From NCBI GenBank assembly GCA_031553615.1, contig JAVBLJ010000023.1, forward strand, positions 1-64,000: a stretch of 64,000 nt of DNA, in the 5' to 3' direction. Below, piece after piece: positions 1 through 8,566 of the stretch. How positions within the stretch are numbered: position 1 is the first letter of the stretch; each line of letters starts with the position of its first letter. The translations under genes and the position numbers were made by a program. Source of the stretch: WQXF01 sp031553615. GTDB lineage: Bacteria; Bacillota; Clostridia; Christensenellales; Aristaeellaceae. The notes under the pieces were generated by a model. It did not search any database and was not told where the DNA came from. It was given only the letters and a program-made list of their open reading frames with translations.

Positions 1-104
1 AGAAACTCAAGCTCTACCGGCGTGTGGCTACGCGCTTTGACAAACTCGCTCGAAGGTTCCTCGCTTTCGTCCATCTAGCTTGCATTTTTGTATGGCTCGC
101 TTGA
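1..104 (+). pseudogene. IS5-type transposase, C-terminal end (cut by window edge)
   Basis: From base 3 an open frame encodes about 33 residues ending RRFLAFVHLACIFVWLA and a TGA stop at 102-104. A basic stretch followed by an F/L-A-x-VHLA-x-xx-W end is typical of IS5-family (DDE) transposase C-termini. The catalytic part lies outside the window, so intactness cannot be judged. A terminal-repeat-like sequence follows at 138-153, which suggests the right end of the IS. Confidence 0.6.
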
Positions 105-137
105 TTATGCAGCCCATATGACTTTTGAAACACGCCC

Positions 138-153
138 TAATTGGAATTGGTAT
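138..153 (+). repeat. right terminal inverted repeat of the IS5-type element
   Basis: The 16 bases TAATTGGAATTGGTAT lie 33 bp after the transposase stop. They match 15 of 16 bases at the right end of the palindromic element at 3446-3607 (TTATTGGAATTGGTAT). This supports reading them as the IS terminus and links the two elements. Confidence 0.6.
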
Positions 154-309
154 AAGCCGGTGGTGCTGACCGATCTGCCCAGCCCAAGCCGCTACAGGGG
201 CTTGGTTTCCGGCGATAGCCGCGGCGGCAGCACGCAGTTCATCTCCGGCACGACCACCAGCAAAGCATCGGGCGCTACCGGCGCCCGCGATGAAGGAGAC
301 GCATCATGA
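154..309 (+). pseudogene. 3' remnant of a gene interrupted by the IS
   Basis: The frame right after the IS end is open for about 50 codons (beginning KPVVLTDLPSPSRYRG) and ends with TGA at 307-309, overlapping the ATG of the alpha-mannosidase as ATGA. A four-base stop/start overlap is the usual mark of a translationally coupled operon pair. I infer that an upstream operon gene was cut by the IS, leaving its last codons. Its function is not recognisable. The alternative is that the open frame is chance in GC-rich DNA. Confidence 0.4.
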
Positions 310-3300
310 TTACCGCCAAAGCCCTCGAACAGACCCTGCGAAAGCTTGGACGCCTGGAAGCTATGCTCTACGATCGGATTTTTCAAAAGGTGGGCGAGGC
401 CGGGGTGTCGGGCCTTTTCCAAACGGAGGAGCCGCTGCATGCTATTCCGGAAGCATCGCGCTTTGCGCCGCTGCCGGAGAACCGCCGCTGGGGCGGGGAG
501 GGTATGTACGGCTGGTTCCGGGGCGAATACACGGTGCCGGAGCAGCTCGCGGATCAGCCGCTGTTCCTCTTTCCGCGCATCGGCGGCTACGAGGCGACCC
601 TATGGGTCGACGGCGTGATGACCGCCAACTACGCCAACAAGGAGCTGGTGGGTTCCCATGGCAACCATTATGCCAAGCGCATTACCGCCGGCGCACCGAA
701 GGGCACTGCGTTCGCGCTGGTGCTGGAATACTACGCATTCCACGATATGCCCGGCACCCAGCCCTTCCAGCAGGAATCTTTCGATAGCTATGAGTACCCC
801 ATTGGGCCGCTCGATGTATGCACGCAGGATACGTTCGTGCTGGGGTACTGGGCCGATCTGCGCACGCTGCTTTTGCTCTGCGAAGCGCTGCCTGCCAGCA
901 GCTTCCGGCGCGCCGATGTGCTGCGCACCCTATACGACGTGCATGTCCGCGTGTACTACGATCAGGAGCATGCGCCCGACGGCGCTTTCCGGCAAAGGCT
1001 GGAGGAGACCCGGCCCCTGCTTGCGGCGCAGCTTGCCAAGCGCAACGGCCCCACCGCCCCGTACGTGGGCCTTATCGGGCATTCGCACATGGATACGGCC
1101 TGGCTTTGGCCCATGACCGAAACCGTGAAGAAGTGCGCGCGTACCTATGCCAATCAACTATCGCTGATGGCGCAATATCCGGAGTATCTGTTCGTGCAAA
1201 GCTCGGCGTACCATACCGAAATGATCCGCGAGCACTACCCGGAGTTGTTCGAGGGTATCCGCGCCGCCGTGGCCGAGGGCCGCTACGAGCCCAATGGCGG
1301 GGTTTGGGTGGAGTGCGATTGCAACCTGACCGGCGGCGAGGCCATGGTGCGCCAGTTCGTTTGGGGTCAACGCTATACGCAGAAGCACTTTGGCTACCGT
1401 TCGGATTCGTTTTGGCTGCCCGACACCTTCGGGTATAGCGCCGCCATCCCCCAGATTATGCGGGGCTGCGGCGTGGAGTACTTCCTGACTACCAAGATCG
1501 CCTGGAACGATACCACCAAGTTCCCGTACACCTCCTTCTGGTGGCAGGGTTTGGATGGAACGCGCGTACTGACCCACTTCAACCGAACCCATGTGGGGCC
1601 CGACCCGCGGATGCTGATCGAACTGACCGAGGGTGGGCCCATCGCGAGCGATCCCATTCTCGAAAAGCCGTGCTCGGACATGCGGCTATTTTCCTACGGC
1701 AAGGGCGATGGCGGCGGCGGACCGGAATTCGAGATGATCGAGATGGCGCGGCGCGTGGGCGACCTGGAGGGTGTGGCGCGCTCGAGCCACACTACGGTGG
1801 GCGCGTTCATGCAGCACATGCAGGAAAGTGCGCGCGACCTTTCGGTCTATGCCGGGGAGCTCTATTTGGAGTTGCACCGGGGCACGCTCACCAATCTGCA
1901 CAACATCAAGCGCAACAACCGCCTGGCGGAAATCGCACTGCACACGCTGGAGGCTGCCACCGTGCACCGCGCCGTGACCACGGCAACTCCGGCGGACGGC
2001 GCGGCCATCGATCCGCTGACCAACACCCTGCTGGTCAATCAGTTCCACGATATTCTGCCCGGCACGTGCATCCATTCGGCGCACCAGACCTCGCTGGCCG
2101 AGACCGGAGCGATGATCGCATCCGCAAACGCGGGCATCCGTGCGGCGCTAGGCGCGGGGGAGGCCGAGGGCGTGGCCCTATACAACCCCACCGGCTTTGC
2201 CCGCCGTGAAACCGTGTACCTGCCCGCGAGACCGGGGATGCGCATTGCCGGGGAATACCGGCAGCAGCTCGTCATCAACTTGGCGGGCGAGGCATTGCTG
2301 GCCGTGGAAGGGGTGGAGCTGCCTCCGTATGGAAGCATCGCCCTGGCTTGGGTATCGGGAGAACCGTTCCAGGCGGATTTGCCCTGCGAATGGTTTGAGT
2401 GGAACGGCAATCCCAACGGCGATACGCTGGCAACCCCCTTCGCGCGCATCGTGTTCGATACCCAGGGCGGTATCGCTTCCTACGTGGATATTGCGACCGG
2501 GCGCGAGCTTCGCGATCCCGCCGGATTCGCGTTCAATACCTTCCTGATGGCCGAGGATGTGTCCGCCGCCTGGGATAATTGGGATATCGATGCCGACCTG
2601 GGCTGCAAGTTTGAAGCGTCGGCGCGGCTCCTCAGCCGGGAGGTGGTTTCCCAGGGTGCGGTCGAGCTGCGGATTCGCAGCGTGTATGCGCTCAGCGAGC
2701 GCTCCACCCTCACCCAGGACATGGTGTTCTCCGCCGCTTCCCCGCAGATCACGTTCGACACCCTCATCGATTGGCAGGATACGCACCGTTTCCTCAAAAC
2801 CGCGTTCGATACCGCGCTGCTGGCGGACGGTGCGCGGCACGAGATTCAGTTCGGCCACATTCGCCGCGGCAACCATCGCAACACCGATGTGGAAAAGGCG
2901 CGATTCGAGGTCTGTAACCACAAGTTTACCGATCTCTCCGAGGCGGGCTTCGGCGTGACGCTGCTCAACGATTGCAAGTATGGCATCAGCGTGGAGGAGG
3001 GGCACATGCGCCTTTCGCTGCACAAGGGCGGCGACCGACCCGATCCGCGCGGCGATTGCGGCCTGCATTCCTGCCGTTACGCGTTCCTGCCCCATGGGGG
3101 CGGGTTCTCCGCGCAGGCGGTGGTGCAACCAGCGTATGCGTTCAACTACCTGCCGGTGGCGGTGCCGGGCGGCGCGCCGCTGGTCTCCCTGCTGGGCGTG
3201 GATGCGCCGGGGGTAGTGGTGGAAACCATCAAGCCCTGCGAGGATGCGGACAAGGCCTACATCGTGCGTCTGTACGAGGCCGAGGGCGGCTACGTGCGCA

Positions 3301-3446
3301 CCCGGCTGCACCTCGGGCACCCGACGCGGGGCCTGACGCTGACCAACATGCTGGAGGAGCCCATCGAAGCGCTGGCGATCACGGGGCAGTCCGCGGAGCT
3401 GGTGTTCCATCCCTTCGAGATCAAGACGGTGCGCGTGGCGTACTGA
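306..3446 (+). CDS. alpha-mannosidase, glycoside hydrolase family 38
   Basis: 1046 residues, the usual length for bacterial GH38 enzymes, which release mannose from alpha-mannosides. The zinc and catalytic region is visible: HSHMDTAWLWP near residues 259-269, the nucleophile region WLPDTFGYS near 370, and NQFHDILPGTCIHS near 577, followed by the beta-rich GH38 C-terminal domains. GAAGGAG lies 8 bp before the ATG. No signal peptide, so it acts in the cytoplasm. The gene overlaps the end of an IS-interrupted frame by 4 bp, so its original promoter may have been lost; it could now be read from the IS. A palindromic element begins at its stop codon. Confidence 0.93.
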   Translation: MITAKALEQTLRKLGRLEAMLYDRIFQKVGEAGVSGLFQTEEPLHAIPEASRFAPLPENRRWGGEGMYGWFRGEYTVPEQLADQPLFLFPRIGGYEATLWVDGVMTANYANKELVGSHGNHYAKRITAGAPKGTAFALVLEYYAFHDMPGTQPFQQESFDSYEYPIGPLDVCTQDTFVLGYWADLRTLLLLCEALPASSFRRADVLRTLYDVHVRVYYDQEHAPDGAFRQRLEETRPLLAAQLAKRNGPTAPYVGLIGHSHMDTAWLWPMTETVKKCARTYANQLSLMAQYPEYLFVQSSAYHTEMIREHYPELFEGIRAAVAEGRYEPNGGVWVECDCNLTGGEAMVRQFVWGQRYTQKHFGYRSDSFWLPDTFGYSAAIPQIMRGCGVEYFLTTKIAWNDTTKFPYTSFWWQGLDGTRVLTHFNRTHVGPDPRMLIELTEGGPIASDPILEKPCSDMRLFSYGKGDGGGGPEFEMIEMARRVGDLEGVARSSHTTVGAFMQHMQESARDLSVYAGELYLELHRGTLTNLHNIKRNNRLAEIALHTLEAATVHRAVTTATPADGAAIDPLTNTLLVNQFHDILPGTCIHSAHQTSLAETGAMIASANAGIRAALGAGEAEGVALYNPTGFARRETVYLPARPGMRIAGEYRQQLVINLAGEALLAVEGVELPPYGSIALAWVSGEPFQADLPCEWFEWNGNPNGDTLATPFARIVFDTQGGIASYVDIATGRELRDPAGFAFNTFLMAEDVSAAWDNWDIDADLGCKFEASARLLSREVVSQGAVELRIRSVYALSERSTLTQDMVFSAASPQITFDTLIDWQDTHRFLKTAFDTALLADGARHEIQFGHIRRGNHRNTDVEKARFEVCNHKFTDLSEAGFGVTLLNDCKYGISVEEGHMRLSLHKGGDRPDPRGDCGLHSCRYAFLPHGGGFSAQAVVQPAYAFNYLPVAVPGGAPLVSLLGVDAPGVVVETIKPCEDADKAYIVRLYEAEGGYVRTRLHLGHPTRGLTLTNMLEEPIEALAITGQSAELVFHPFEIKTVRVAY

Positions 3447-3607
3447 TACCCATTCCAACTACGTTTTGCCAGAATCCAGCGGATCTTTATCCGATCGGCG
3501 TTGTCGTGCTCGGTCAGCGTAGCAGCTGGCTACGCCTCCTTCGGACTCCTAGCCGAACGTAAAAATCTCTCGCTGGCTTATTGGCAAAACCTTATTGGAA
3601 TTGGTAT
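3446..3607. repeat. 162-bp MITE-like palindromic element, copy 1
   Basis: Imperfect terminal inverted repeats: the left end ATACCCATTCCAAC and the complement of the right end ATACCAATTCCAAT; the GTTTTGCCA block just inside is also shared. The centre has a second inverted repeat, GCGTAGC...GCTACGC. No coding capacity. The left end touches the stop codon of the alpha-mannosidase. A diverged copy of nearly the same length lies at 54851-55013. The outer end matches the IS5-type end at 138-153, so the element may have been moved by that transposase family. I see no clear target-site duplication. Confidence 0.7.
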
Positions 3608-3624
3608 GGCCCCGAGCGCAACAA

Positions 3625-3662
3625 AAAAGCGCGCTTCCGAAGAATCACGGAAGCGCGCTTTT
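3625..3662. terminator. bidirectional rho-independent terminator
   Basis: A 15-bp perfect stem (AAAAGCGCGCTTCCG / CGGAAGCGCGCTTTT) with an 8-nt loop lies between the converging alpha-mannosidase and the minus-strand binding protein. A/T runs on both sides let it serve both strands. Confidence 0.9.
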
Positions 3663-3691
3663 CATATGCGTGATCGGTTTTTGCGTGCGGA

Positions 3692-4699
3692 TTACAGGAT
3701 GCCCACCCACGCGTCGACCGTCTCGGCGTTGAACACGTTGAGCTTGTTCAGGTAGGAGATGGTGCCGCTGCCTTCGGCGGCTTCCACGGTCAGGGTGCCG
3801 ATGCCGGGCACTTCGTAGGTTTCGCCCGCAGCGCCAGTGATCGTGCCCTTCACCAGGCCGACAGCCGCGTAGGAGGCCGCATAGCCCAGCTCAATGGGGT
3901 TCCACAGGAAGGTTTCGTCGCAGATGCCGCCCTTGATGTACTCGACCATGTCGGTGGCCAGCGTCAGGCCGGTGACCTTGATCGGCTTGCCTTCGTCCAT
4001 GATGCACTTGGAGGCCGCGGGCGCGCCGGCGGTGGTGGGGCAGATGATGCCCTTGAGGTCGGGGTGGAGGTTGATCAGGCCCAGGGTCTCGTCGTAGGAC
4101 TTGGTGTATTCGTCGTCGCCGAACACGGTGCCCACATACTCAACCTTGGCGTAGGCCGGATCGTTCTTGAGCGCTTCTTCCATGAAGCTGATCCACAGGT
4201 TCTGGTTGGGGGCGGTGGCCATCGCGGACAGGATGGCGATCTTGCCTTCGCCGCCGATGGACTTGGTGATGGACTCCAGCTGGGTCAGCGCGATGTACTT
4301 GGCGCTGGCGGGCTGCACATCCAGGTCGCGGCCTTCGGGGGCCACAGCGGCGTCCCAGGAGACGACCTTGATGCCGGCTTCGCGGGCTTCCTTCAGGATG
4401 TTCACCAGAGCATCGGGATCGTTGGCGGATACGCAGATCGCGTCCACGCCGGAGTTGATGAAGTTTTCGATGATGCGAATCTGGCCGTCGGACGAACCAT
4501 CGTCGGGGCCATCGTGGGTGAAGGTGAAGCCGAGCTCTTCGGAAGCCTTGGTGAATCCATCCACCGCCGCCTGGAAGTACGCGTTACCGGACTGCTTGTA
4601 CACCACGCCGATAACCAAGCCCTCTTCGGTTGCCATCGCTACAGACGTGGCACAAAGGACCAACGCGAGCGCCAGGACCAGAGTAAGAATCCGTTTCAT
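3692..4699 (-). CDS. sugar ABC transporter substrate-binding protein (RhaS/RbsB type)
   Basis: 335 residues. A signal peptide (MKRILTLVLALALVLCATSV, cleavage near AMA-TE) precedes a type I periplasmic-binding fold with the GVVYKQSGNAYFQAAVDGF opening. The motifs APNQNLWISF and WNPIELGYAA resemble rhamnose/AI-2-type receptors (RhaS/LsrB) more than RbsB; rhamnose specificity is inferred, not shown. It is the last gene of the operon ATPase-permease-permease-binding protein, 38 bp after the permease, and is closed by the terminator at 3625-3662. A paralogue sits with the two-component system upstream at 8567-9622. Confidence 0.85.
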   Translation of the reverse strand: MKRILTLVLALALVLCATSVAMATEEGLVIGVVYKQSGNAYFQAAVDGFTKASEELGFTFTHDGPDDGSSDGQIRIIENFINSGVDAICVSANDPDALVNILKEAREAGIKVVSWDAAVAPEGRDLDVQPASAKYIALTQLESITKSIGGEGKIAILSAMATAPNQNLWISFMEEALKNDPAYAKVEYVGTVFGDDEYTKSYDETLGLINLHPDLKGIICPTTAGAPAASKCIMDEGKPIKVTGLTLATDMVEYIKGGICDETFLWNPIELGYAASYAAVGLVKGTITGAAGETYEVPGIGTLTVEAAEGSGTISYLNKLNVFNAETVDAWVGIL

Positions 4700-4737
4700 T
4701 GTTTCTTTTCCTCCTTTTTTTATGCTATCTCAACAGG

Positions 4738-5829
4738 CTAGGCCTGCTGTGATACGGGGGTGGATTTTGCGCGCCGCCTGCGCTGTAGCTCCAGGCTGAG
4801 GGCGGAGGCAAGGTTGGGCAGCAGCGTGCTGGCGATGAGGATTAGGCCCACGGAGAGGTTGACCATGCTATCCGCAAAGCCGAACAGCGTGCCCAGGCCG
4901 ATCTTCATGACGCCGAATATCACCAGGGAGATCACCGCACCGAGCACGGTGCCCTTGCCGCCCGAGGTGGAGAATCCGCCCAGCACTGCGGCAGCGATGG
5001 CGTACATCTCGTATCCGGCCATGGAATCCGCGCGGATGGAGCTGGAGGTCGCGCCGATAAAGAAGATGCCGGTCACCGCGCTCATCAGGCCGCAGAGGGT
5101 GAAGAGCAGGAACTTGAGCCGATCGGTGCGCACGCCGCTGTAGAAGGTGGCGGCCTGATTGGTGCCCAGGGCAAATATACGGCGGCCGTTTGGGGTCATA
5201 TGAATCCACACAAAGTAGACCAGCGCCAGCCCTAGAAAACAGAGCATCATGAGGGGCATTTGCAGCCCGAACATGGGTATGGTGTTGTAAAGCACCTTGA
5301 ATTGATCGAAGGTCTGATCGTTTTTGAAGGTGAGCGTGCCGCCGCCGAGCAGCAGGAAGGCCACGCCCCGGTAGAAGAGCTGGGTCGCGAGGGTGATGAT
5401 CATGGGAAAGAGCTCCTTGAACCGGGTGACCAGCAGGCCATTGGCCGCGCCGCAGAGCGCTCCGGTGGTCAGGCAGGCGCAGATCGCTAGCGCGAAGGCG
5501 AGGGGGGCGGCCATGCCGGAGCTGGTAAACGATTGATACAGCACGCCAAGCACCGCGATGGATAGCGCCGAGGTCGCGCCCGTGGAGATGTCGATATCGC
5601 CCATGGCCAGGATCAGCATCATGCCCAGGGTCATGAAGCTATACAGCATGTAGGGCCGCATGCCCTTGACCACCGAGGCCAGATTGAATACATCCTTCTT
5701 CGCCAAGCCTTGAGCCTGCCGCGCTGCGTCGCGCTGGTCGAACACCAGGCACATCACCGCCAGCACGATCAGCAGCATCACTTCCCAGCGAAGCAGCTTA
5801 GAGAGGGCTTTTTGTATGCGTGCTTTCAT
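4738..5829 (-). CDS. sugar ABC transporter permease (RbsC/RhaQ-like), second subunit
   Basis: 363 residues with about eight to ten hydrophobic segments. The BPD_transp_2 family signature MGDIDISTGATSALS and the A-A-A-V-L-G-G-x-S loop (AIAAAVLGGFSTSGG) typical of ribose-type permeases are both present. Its ATG overlaps the stop of the preceding permease by one base (TAATG), so the two are translationally coupled and probably form a heterodimeric channel. The extended N-terminal loop before the second membrane segment is also common in RhaQ/LsrC-like subunits. The imported sugar is not determined by sequence. Confidence 0.85.
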   Translation of the reverse strand: MKARIQKALSKLLRWEVMLLIVLAVMCLVFDQRDAARQAQGLAKKDVFNLASVVKGMRPYMLYSFMTLGMMLILAMGDIDISTGATSALSIAVLGVLYQSFTSSGMAAPLAFALAICACLTTGALCGAANGLLVTRFKELFPMIITLATQLFYRGVAFLLLGGGTLTFKNDQTFDQFKVLYNTIPMFGLQMPLMMLCFLGLALVYFVWIHMTPNGRRIFALGTNQAATFYSGVRTDRLKFLLFTLCGLMSAVTGIFFIGATSSSIRADSMAGYEMYAIAAAVLGGFSTSGGKGTVLGAVISLVIFGVMKIGLGTLFGFADSMVNLSVGLILIASTLLPNLASALSLELQRRRRAKSTPVSQQA

Positions 5830-6842
5830 TATATGCTCCTCCCCGCAAGCTCGCGCTTGGTGGCCGTGCGTTGCAGCATCACGTTGAGCAATATGGCGGA
5901 TAGCAGGAGCAAGCCCTTGATGAATTCGGTGATCATGGAGTTGCCGATGTTCAGTTGGGGAATTGCGCTGTTGATGATGGCGATCATCAGCGCGCCGATC
6001 ACCACGCCGGTGATTTTACCGTAGCCGCCGGTGACGGCCACGCCGCCCAGCACGCAGGCCGCGATTACGTACATCTCGTCGCCCATGGCGGTGGTCTTTT
6101 CTACGGAGTTGTAGTAGCCCAGCCACATGACCCCGCCCAATCCGGCCGTCGCGCCGCAGAGGGTGTGCGCCAGCGCCTTGATGCGAGCCGGGTGCACGCC
6201 GCGCACCAAGGCGGCCTGCTCGTTGGAGCCTACGGCATAAAGATTGCGCCCGGTGCGCGTAAAGCGCAGGAACAGCCCTGCCAGCACCACCACGATCACC
6301 GCGAACCAGACCAGCAGCGGCAGGCCGATGAAGGAATTATCCAGCAGAAAGACCTTGAACGCGTCGGTCAGGTCGATGCGGGCGATTTTGTTGAGGCCCA
6401 GCAGCCAGTCCATGGGGATCATGGCGCGGGTCACGTAGCTCATACCCAGGGTGACGATGATGGGTAACACCCGTCCGTACGCGATGAGTACGCCGTTGAT
6501 TGCGCCCACGGCAGCGCCGATGCCTATGCCCACCAGGAAAATACCGGCGATGCTGGTTACGTGGCCGTCGCGCATCAGCATGCCTGCCACCGCTCCGGCA
6601 AAGGCCAGCGTGGAGCCGACCGAGATATCGATGGAGCCGACCAGCAGCACCATGAGCATACCGGCGGCCATGGCGGTGTTGATCGCGCCGCCCTTGAGTA
6701 TGTTGATATAGCTGTTTGCGAGGTAGTTGGGAACGCGGATGCTCACGCCCACGAGCAACATCAGGAGCACCGCGAGCAGCGGAATTTCCCGGTGCTGGAT
6801 CAGCAGCGTGGTGAACGGCGTTTTGGCTTTCGTGCTTTGCAT
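5829..6842 (-). CDS. sugar ABC transporter permease (RbsC/RhaP-like), first subunit
   Basis: 337 residues, highly hydrophobic. It carries the BPD_transp_2 signature VGSIDISVGSTLAFAGA near residues 65-81 and a C-terminal AACVLGGVAVTGGYGK motif. A GGAG site precedes the ATG. It lies 15 bp after the ATPase gene and overlaps the second permease by one base. Two different permeases with one double ATPase and one binding protein match the RhaSTPQ/LsrACDB layout rather than the single-permease ribose system. Confidence 0.87.
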   Translation of the reverse strand: MQSTKAKTPFTTLLIQHREIPLLAVLLMLLVGVSIRVPNYLANSYINILKGGAINTAMAAGMLMVLLVGSIDISVGSTLAFAGAVAGMLMRDGHVTSIAGIFLVGIGIGAAVGAINGVLIAYGRVLPIIVTLGMSYVTRAMIPMDWLLGLNKIARIDLTDAFKVFLLDNSFIGLPLLVWFAVIVVVLAGLFLRFTRTGRNLYAVGSNEQAALVRGVHPARIKALAHTLCGATAGLGGVMWLGYYNSVEKTTAMGDEMYVIAACVLGGVAVTGGYGKITGVVIGALMIAIINSAIPQLNIGNSMITEFIKGLLLLSAILLNVMLQRTATKRELAGRSI

Positions 6843-6857
6843 GGGCGCCGCTCCTTC

Positions 6858-8387
6858 CTATGCCTGCTTTTTGAGCGGCATGGCCGCCTCAAGAATCTCG
6901 TTTTGGGTGACGCCCGCCGGGAATTCCGCCGAGATGCGGCCCTCCCGCATCACGTAGATGCGATCGGACATGTTGATGACTTCTGGCATTTCCGAGGAAA
7001 TCATGAGGATGCCGATACCCTGGGAGGCCAGATCGGACATGATCTCGTAGATAGCGGCCTTGCTGCCCACGTCCACGCCCTTCGTGGGTTCATCGAGTAT
7101 GATGATCTTGGGCGCGATGGCCAGCAGCTTGCCCACGACCACCTTTTGCTGATTGCCGCCCGAGAGCGCTTGCACCGCGGTGCCCACGTCGTTGGCCTTG
7201 ATTTTGAGCAGCTTCCAGAGCTCGTGCGAAATGGCGCGCTCCTTTTTGTTAGAGAGAAATACGCGACTGTTCACGCACTTGGTGAGCGAGGGGAGCGAGA
7301 TGTTGCGGTTGATAGACCAGGAGAGGTGCAGCCCCTCGATCTGCCGATTTTCGGGCAGGAGCGCCAGGCCCTGCTTCATAGCCCCGCTGGGGGTTGGATC
7401 GGTGAGCTCCTTGCCCTCGAGGAACAGCTTGCCGCTGCTCGCCTTGGTCGCGCCGAATATCGCTTCGACCAGCTCGGTGCGGCCTGCGCCCACCAATCCG
7501 GTCAAGCCCACGATCTCGCCCGCCCGCACGGTGAGGCTTACGTCCCTAAAATGCCCAGTGCGGGAAAGGTTCTCCACCCGCAGCAGCTCCTTGCCCGGGT
7601 AGGTGAACTTCTTGGGGTAAAACTGATCGATATCGCGGCCCACCATGTAGCCGACCAGCTTGTTTTCATCCACATCGGCCACATCGTAGGTGCCGATGTA
7701 GCCGCCATCGCGCAGCACGGTGACGCGCTCGGCCAGCCCGAACACATCCTCGAAGCGGTGGGAGATGAGGATGATGGCCGTGCCCTGATCGCGTAGCCGA
7801 CGGGAAATGGTGTACAGCTCTTCGCTTTCCCGCTTGGAGAGCGCGGCGGTGGGTTCATCCATGATCAGTATGCGAGCGTTCATGCTCAGCGCCTTGGCGA
7901 TTTCCACCAATTGCTGCTGCGCCACCGAGAGTGACCCCACCGAGGCGGTGGGGCTGATGTCCGCGCCGATGGTATCCAGGATGCGCTTGGCCTCGGCGTT
8001 GGTCTTTCGCCAGTTGATGAATCCGGCAGTCAGGAATTCATGGCCGATGAATATGTTTTCCGCGACGCTAAGGTCGGGGTAGGATGCTGCGTGTTGATGA
8101 ATGGCAGCGATGCCCCGCTTCTGCGCGATGAGGGGATCGCGAATCACGACTTCCTCGCCATCGATGCGGATGACGCCGCGATCGGGCTGATGGACGCCTG
8201 CCAGCACCTTGATAAAAGTCGATTTGCCCGCGCCGTTTTCGCCGACCAGGGCGTGAATCTCGCCAGCGCACAGATCGAAACGCACATCGTTCAGCGCCAT
8301 GACGCCGGGAAAGGACTTGCTGATGTGCTCCATTTCCAATAGCTTGGTTTGTTTGGCTTGCTTGGTTTCGAGGAACTTATCCGGCAT
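6858..8387 (-). CDS. sugar ABC transporter ATP-binding protein (double-ATPase, RbsA/RhaT type)
   Basis: 509 residues with two ABC domains. The first has Walker A GENGAGKST and a variant signature LSVAQQQLVEIAKAL; the second has a degenerate Walker A GLVGAGRTE but a normal LSGGNQQK signature and ILDEPTKGVD Walker B, as usual in this family. I chose the start at 8387 (MPDKFLETKQ) because GGAGG lies 8 bp before it. A longer frame to 8432 would only translate the repeat array (peptide QALSLWALSLEALS). A promoter at 8472-8500 drives it separately from the two-component genes upstream. Confidence 0.9.
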   Translation of the reverse strand: MPDKFLETKQAKQTKLLEMEHISKSFPGVMALNDVRFDLCAGEIHALVGENGAGKSTFIKVLAGVHQPDRGVIRIDGEEVVIRDPLIAQKRGIAAIHQHAASYPDLSVAENIFIGHEFLTAGFINWRKTNAEAKRILDTIGADISPTASVGSLSVAQQQLVEIAKALSMNARILIMDEPTAALSKRESEELYTISRRLRDQGTAIILISHRFEDVFGLAERVTVLRDGGYIGTYDVADVDENKLVGYMVGRDIDQFYPKKFTYPGKELLRVENLSRTGHFRDVSLTVRAGEIVGLTGLVGAGRTELVEAIFGATKASSGKLFLEGKELTDPTPSGAMKQGLALLPENRQIEGLHLSWSINRNISLPSLTKCVNSRVFLSNKKERAISHELWKLLKIKANDVGTAVQALSGGNQQKVVVGKLLAIAPKIIILDEPTKGVDVGSKAAIYEIMSDLASQGIGILMISSEMPEVINMSDRIYVMREGRISAEFPAGVTQNEILEAAMPLKKQA

Positions 8388-8465
8388 AGACAACGCCTCC
8401 AAAGACAGCGCCCATAAAGACAATGCCTGCAATAGACAACGCCTGCATTAGACAACGCCTGCATT
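8388..8465. repeat. tandem array, five units of 15-16 bp, in the leader of the sugar ABC operon
   Basis: Units AGACAACGCCTCCAA, AGACAGCGCCCATAA, AGACAATGCCTGCAAT and two of AGACAACGCCTGCATT. On the minus strand each unit resembles the ribosome site, spacer and start of the downstream gene (GGAGGCGTTGTCTATG), so the array looks like decayed tandem copies of the translation start. It fills the predicted 5' untranslated region. Confidence 0.85.
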
Positions 8466-8471
8466 GAAGCA

Positions 8472-8500
8472 AGTATACCGGATGCGAAAAAGGATTGAAA
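8472..8500 (-). promoter_or_regulatory. sigma-A-like promoter of the sugar ABC operon
   Basis: On the minus strand TTTCAA (8495-8500), a 17-bp spacer and TATACT (8472-8477). It would start RNA just upstream of, or inside, the tandem array at 8388-8465. Confidence 0.5.
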
Positions 8501-8566
8501 TGACAGAAAGTCAAATCTGTGTGCCTGTTTTTGAAATGTTTGAACAAATTGCGCAAATGCTTCGCG

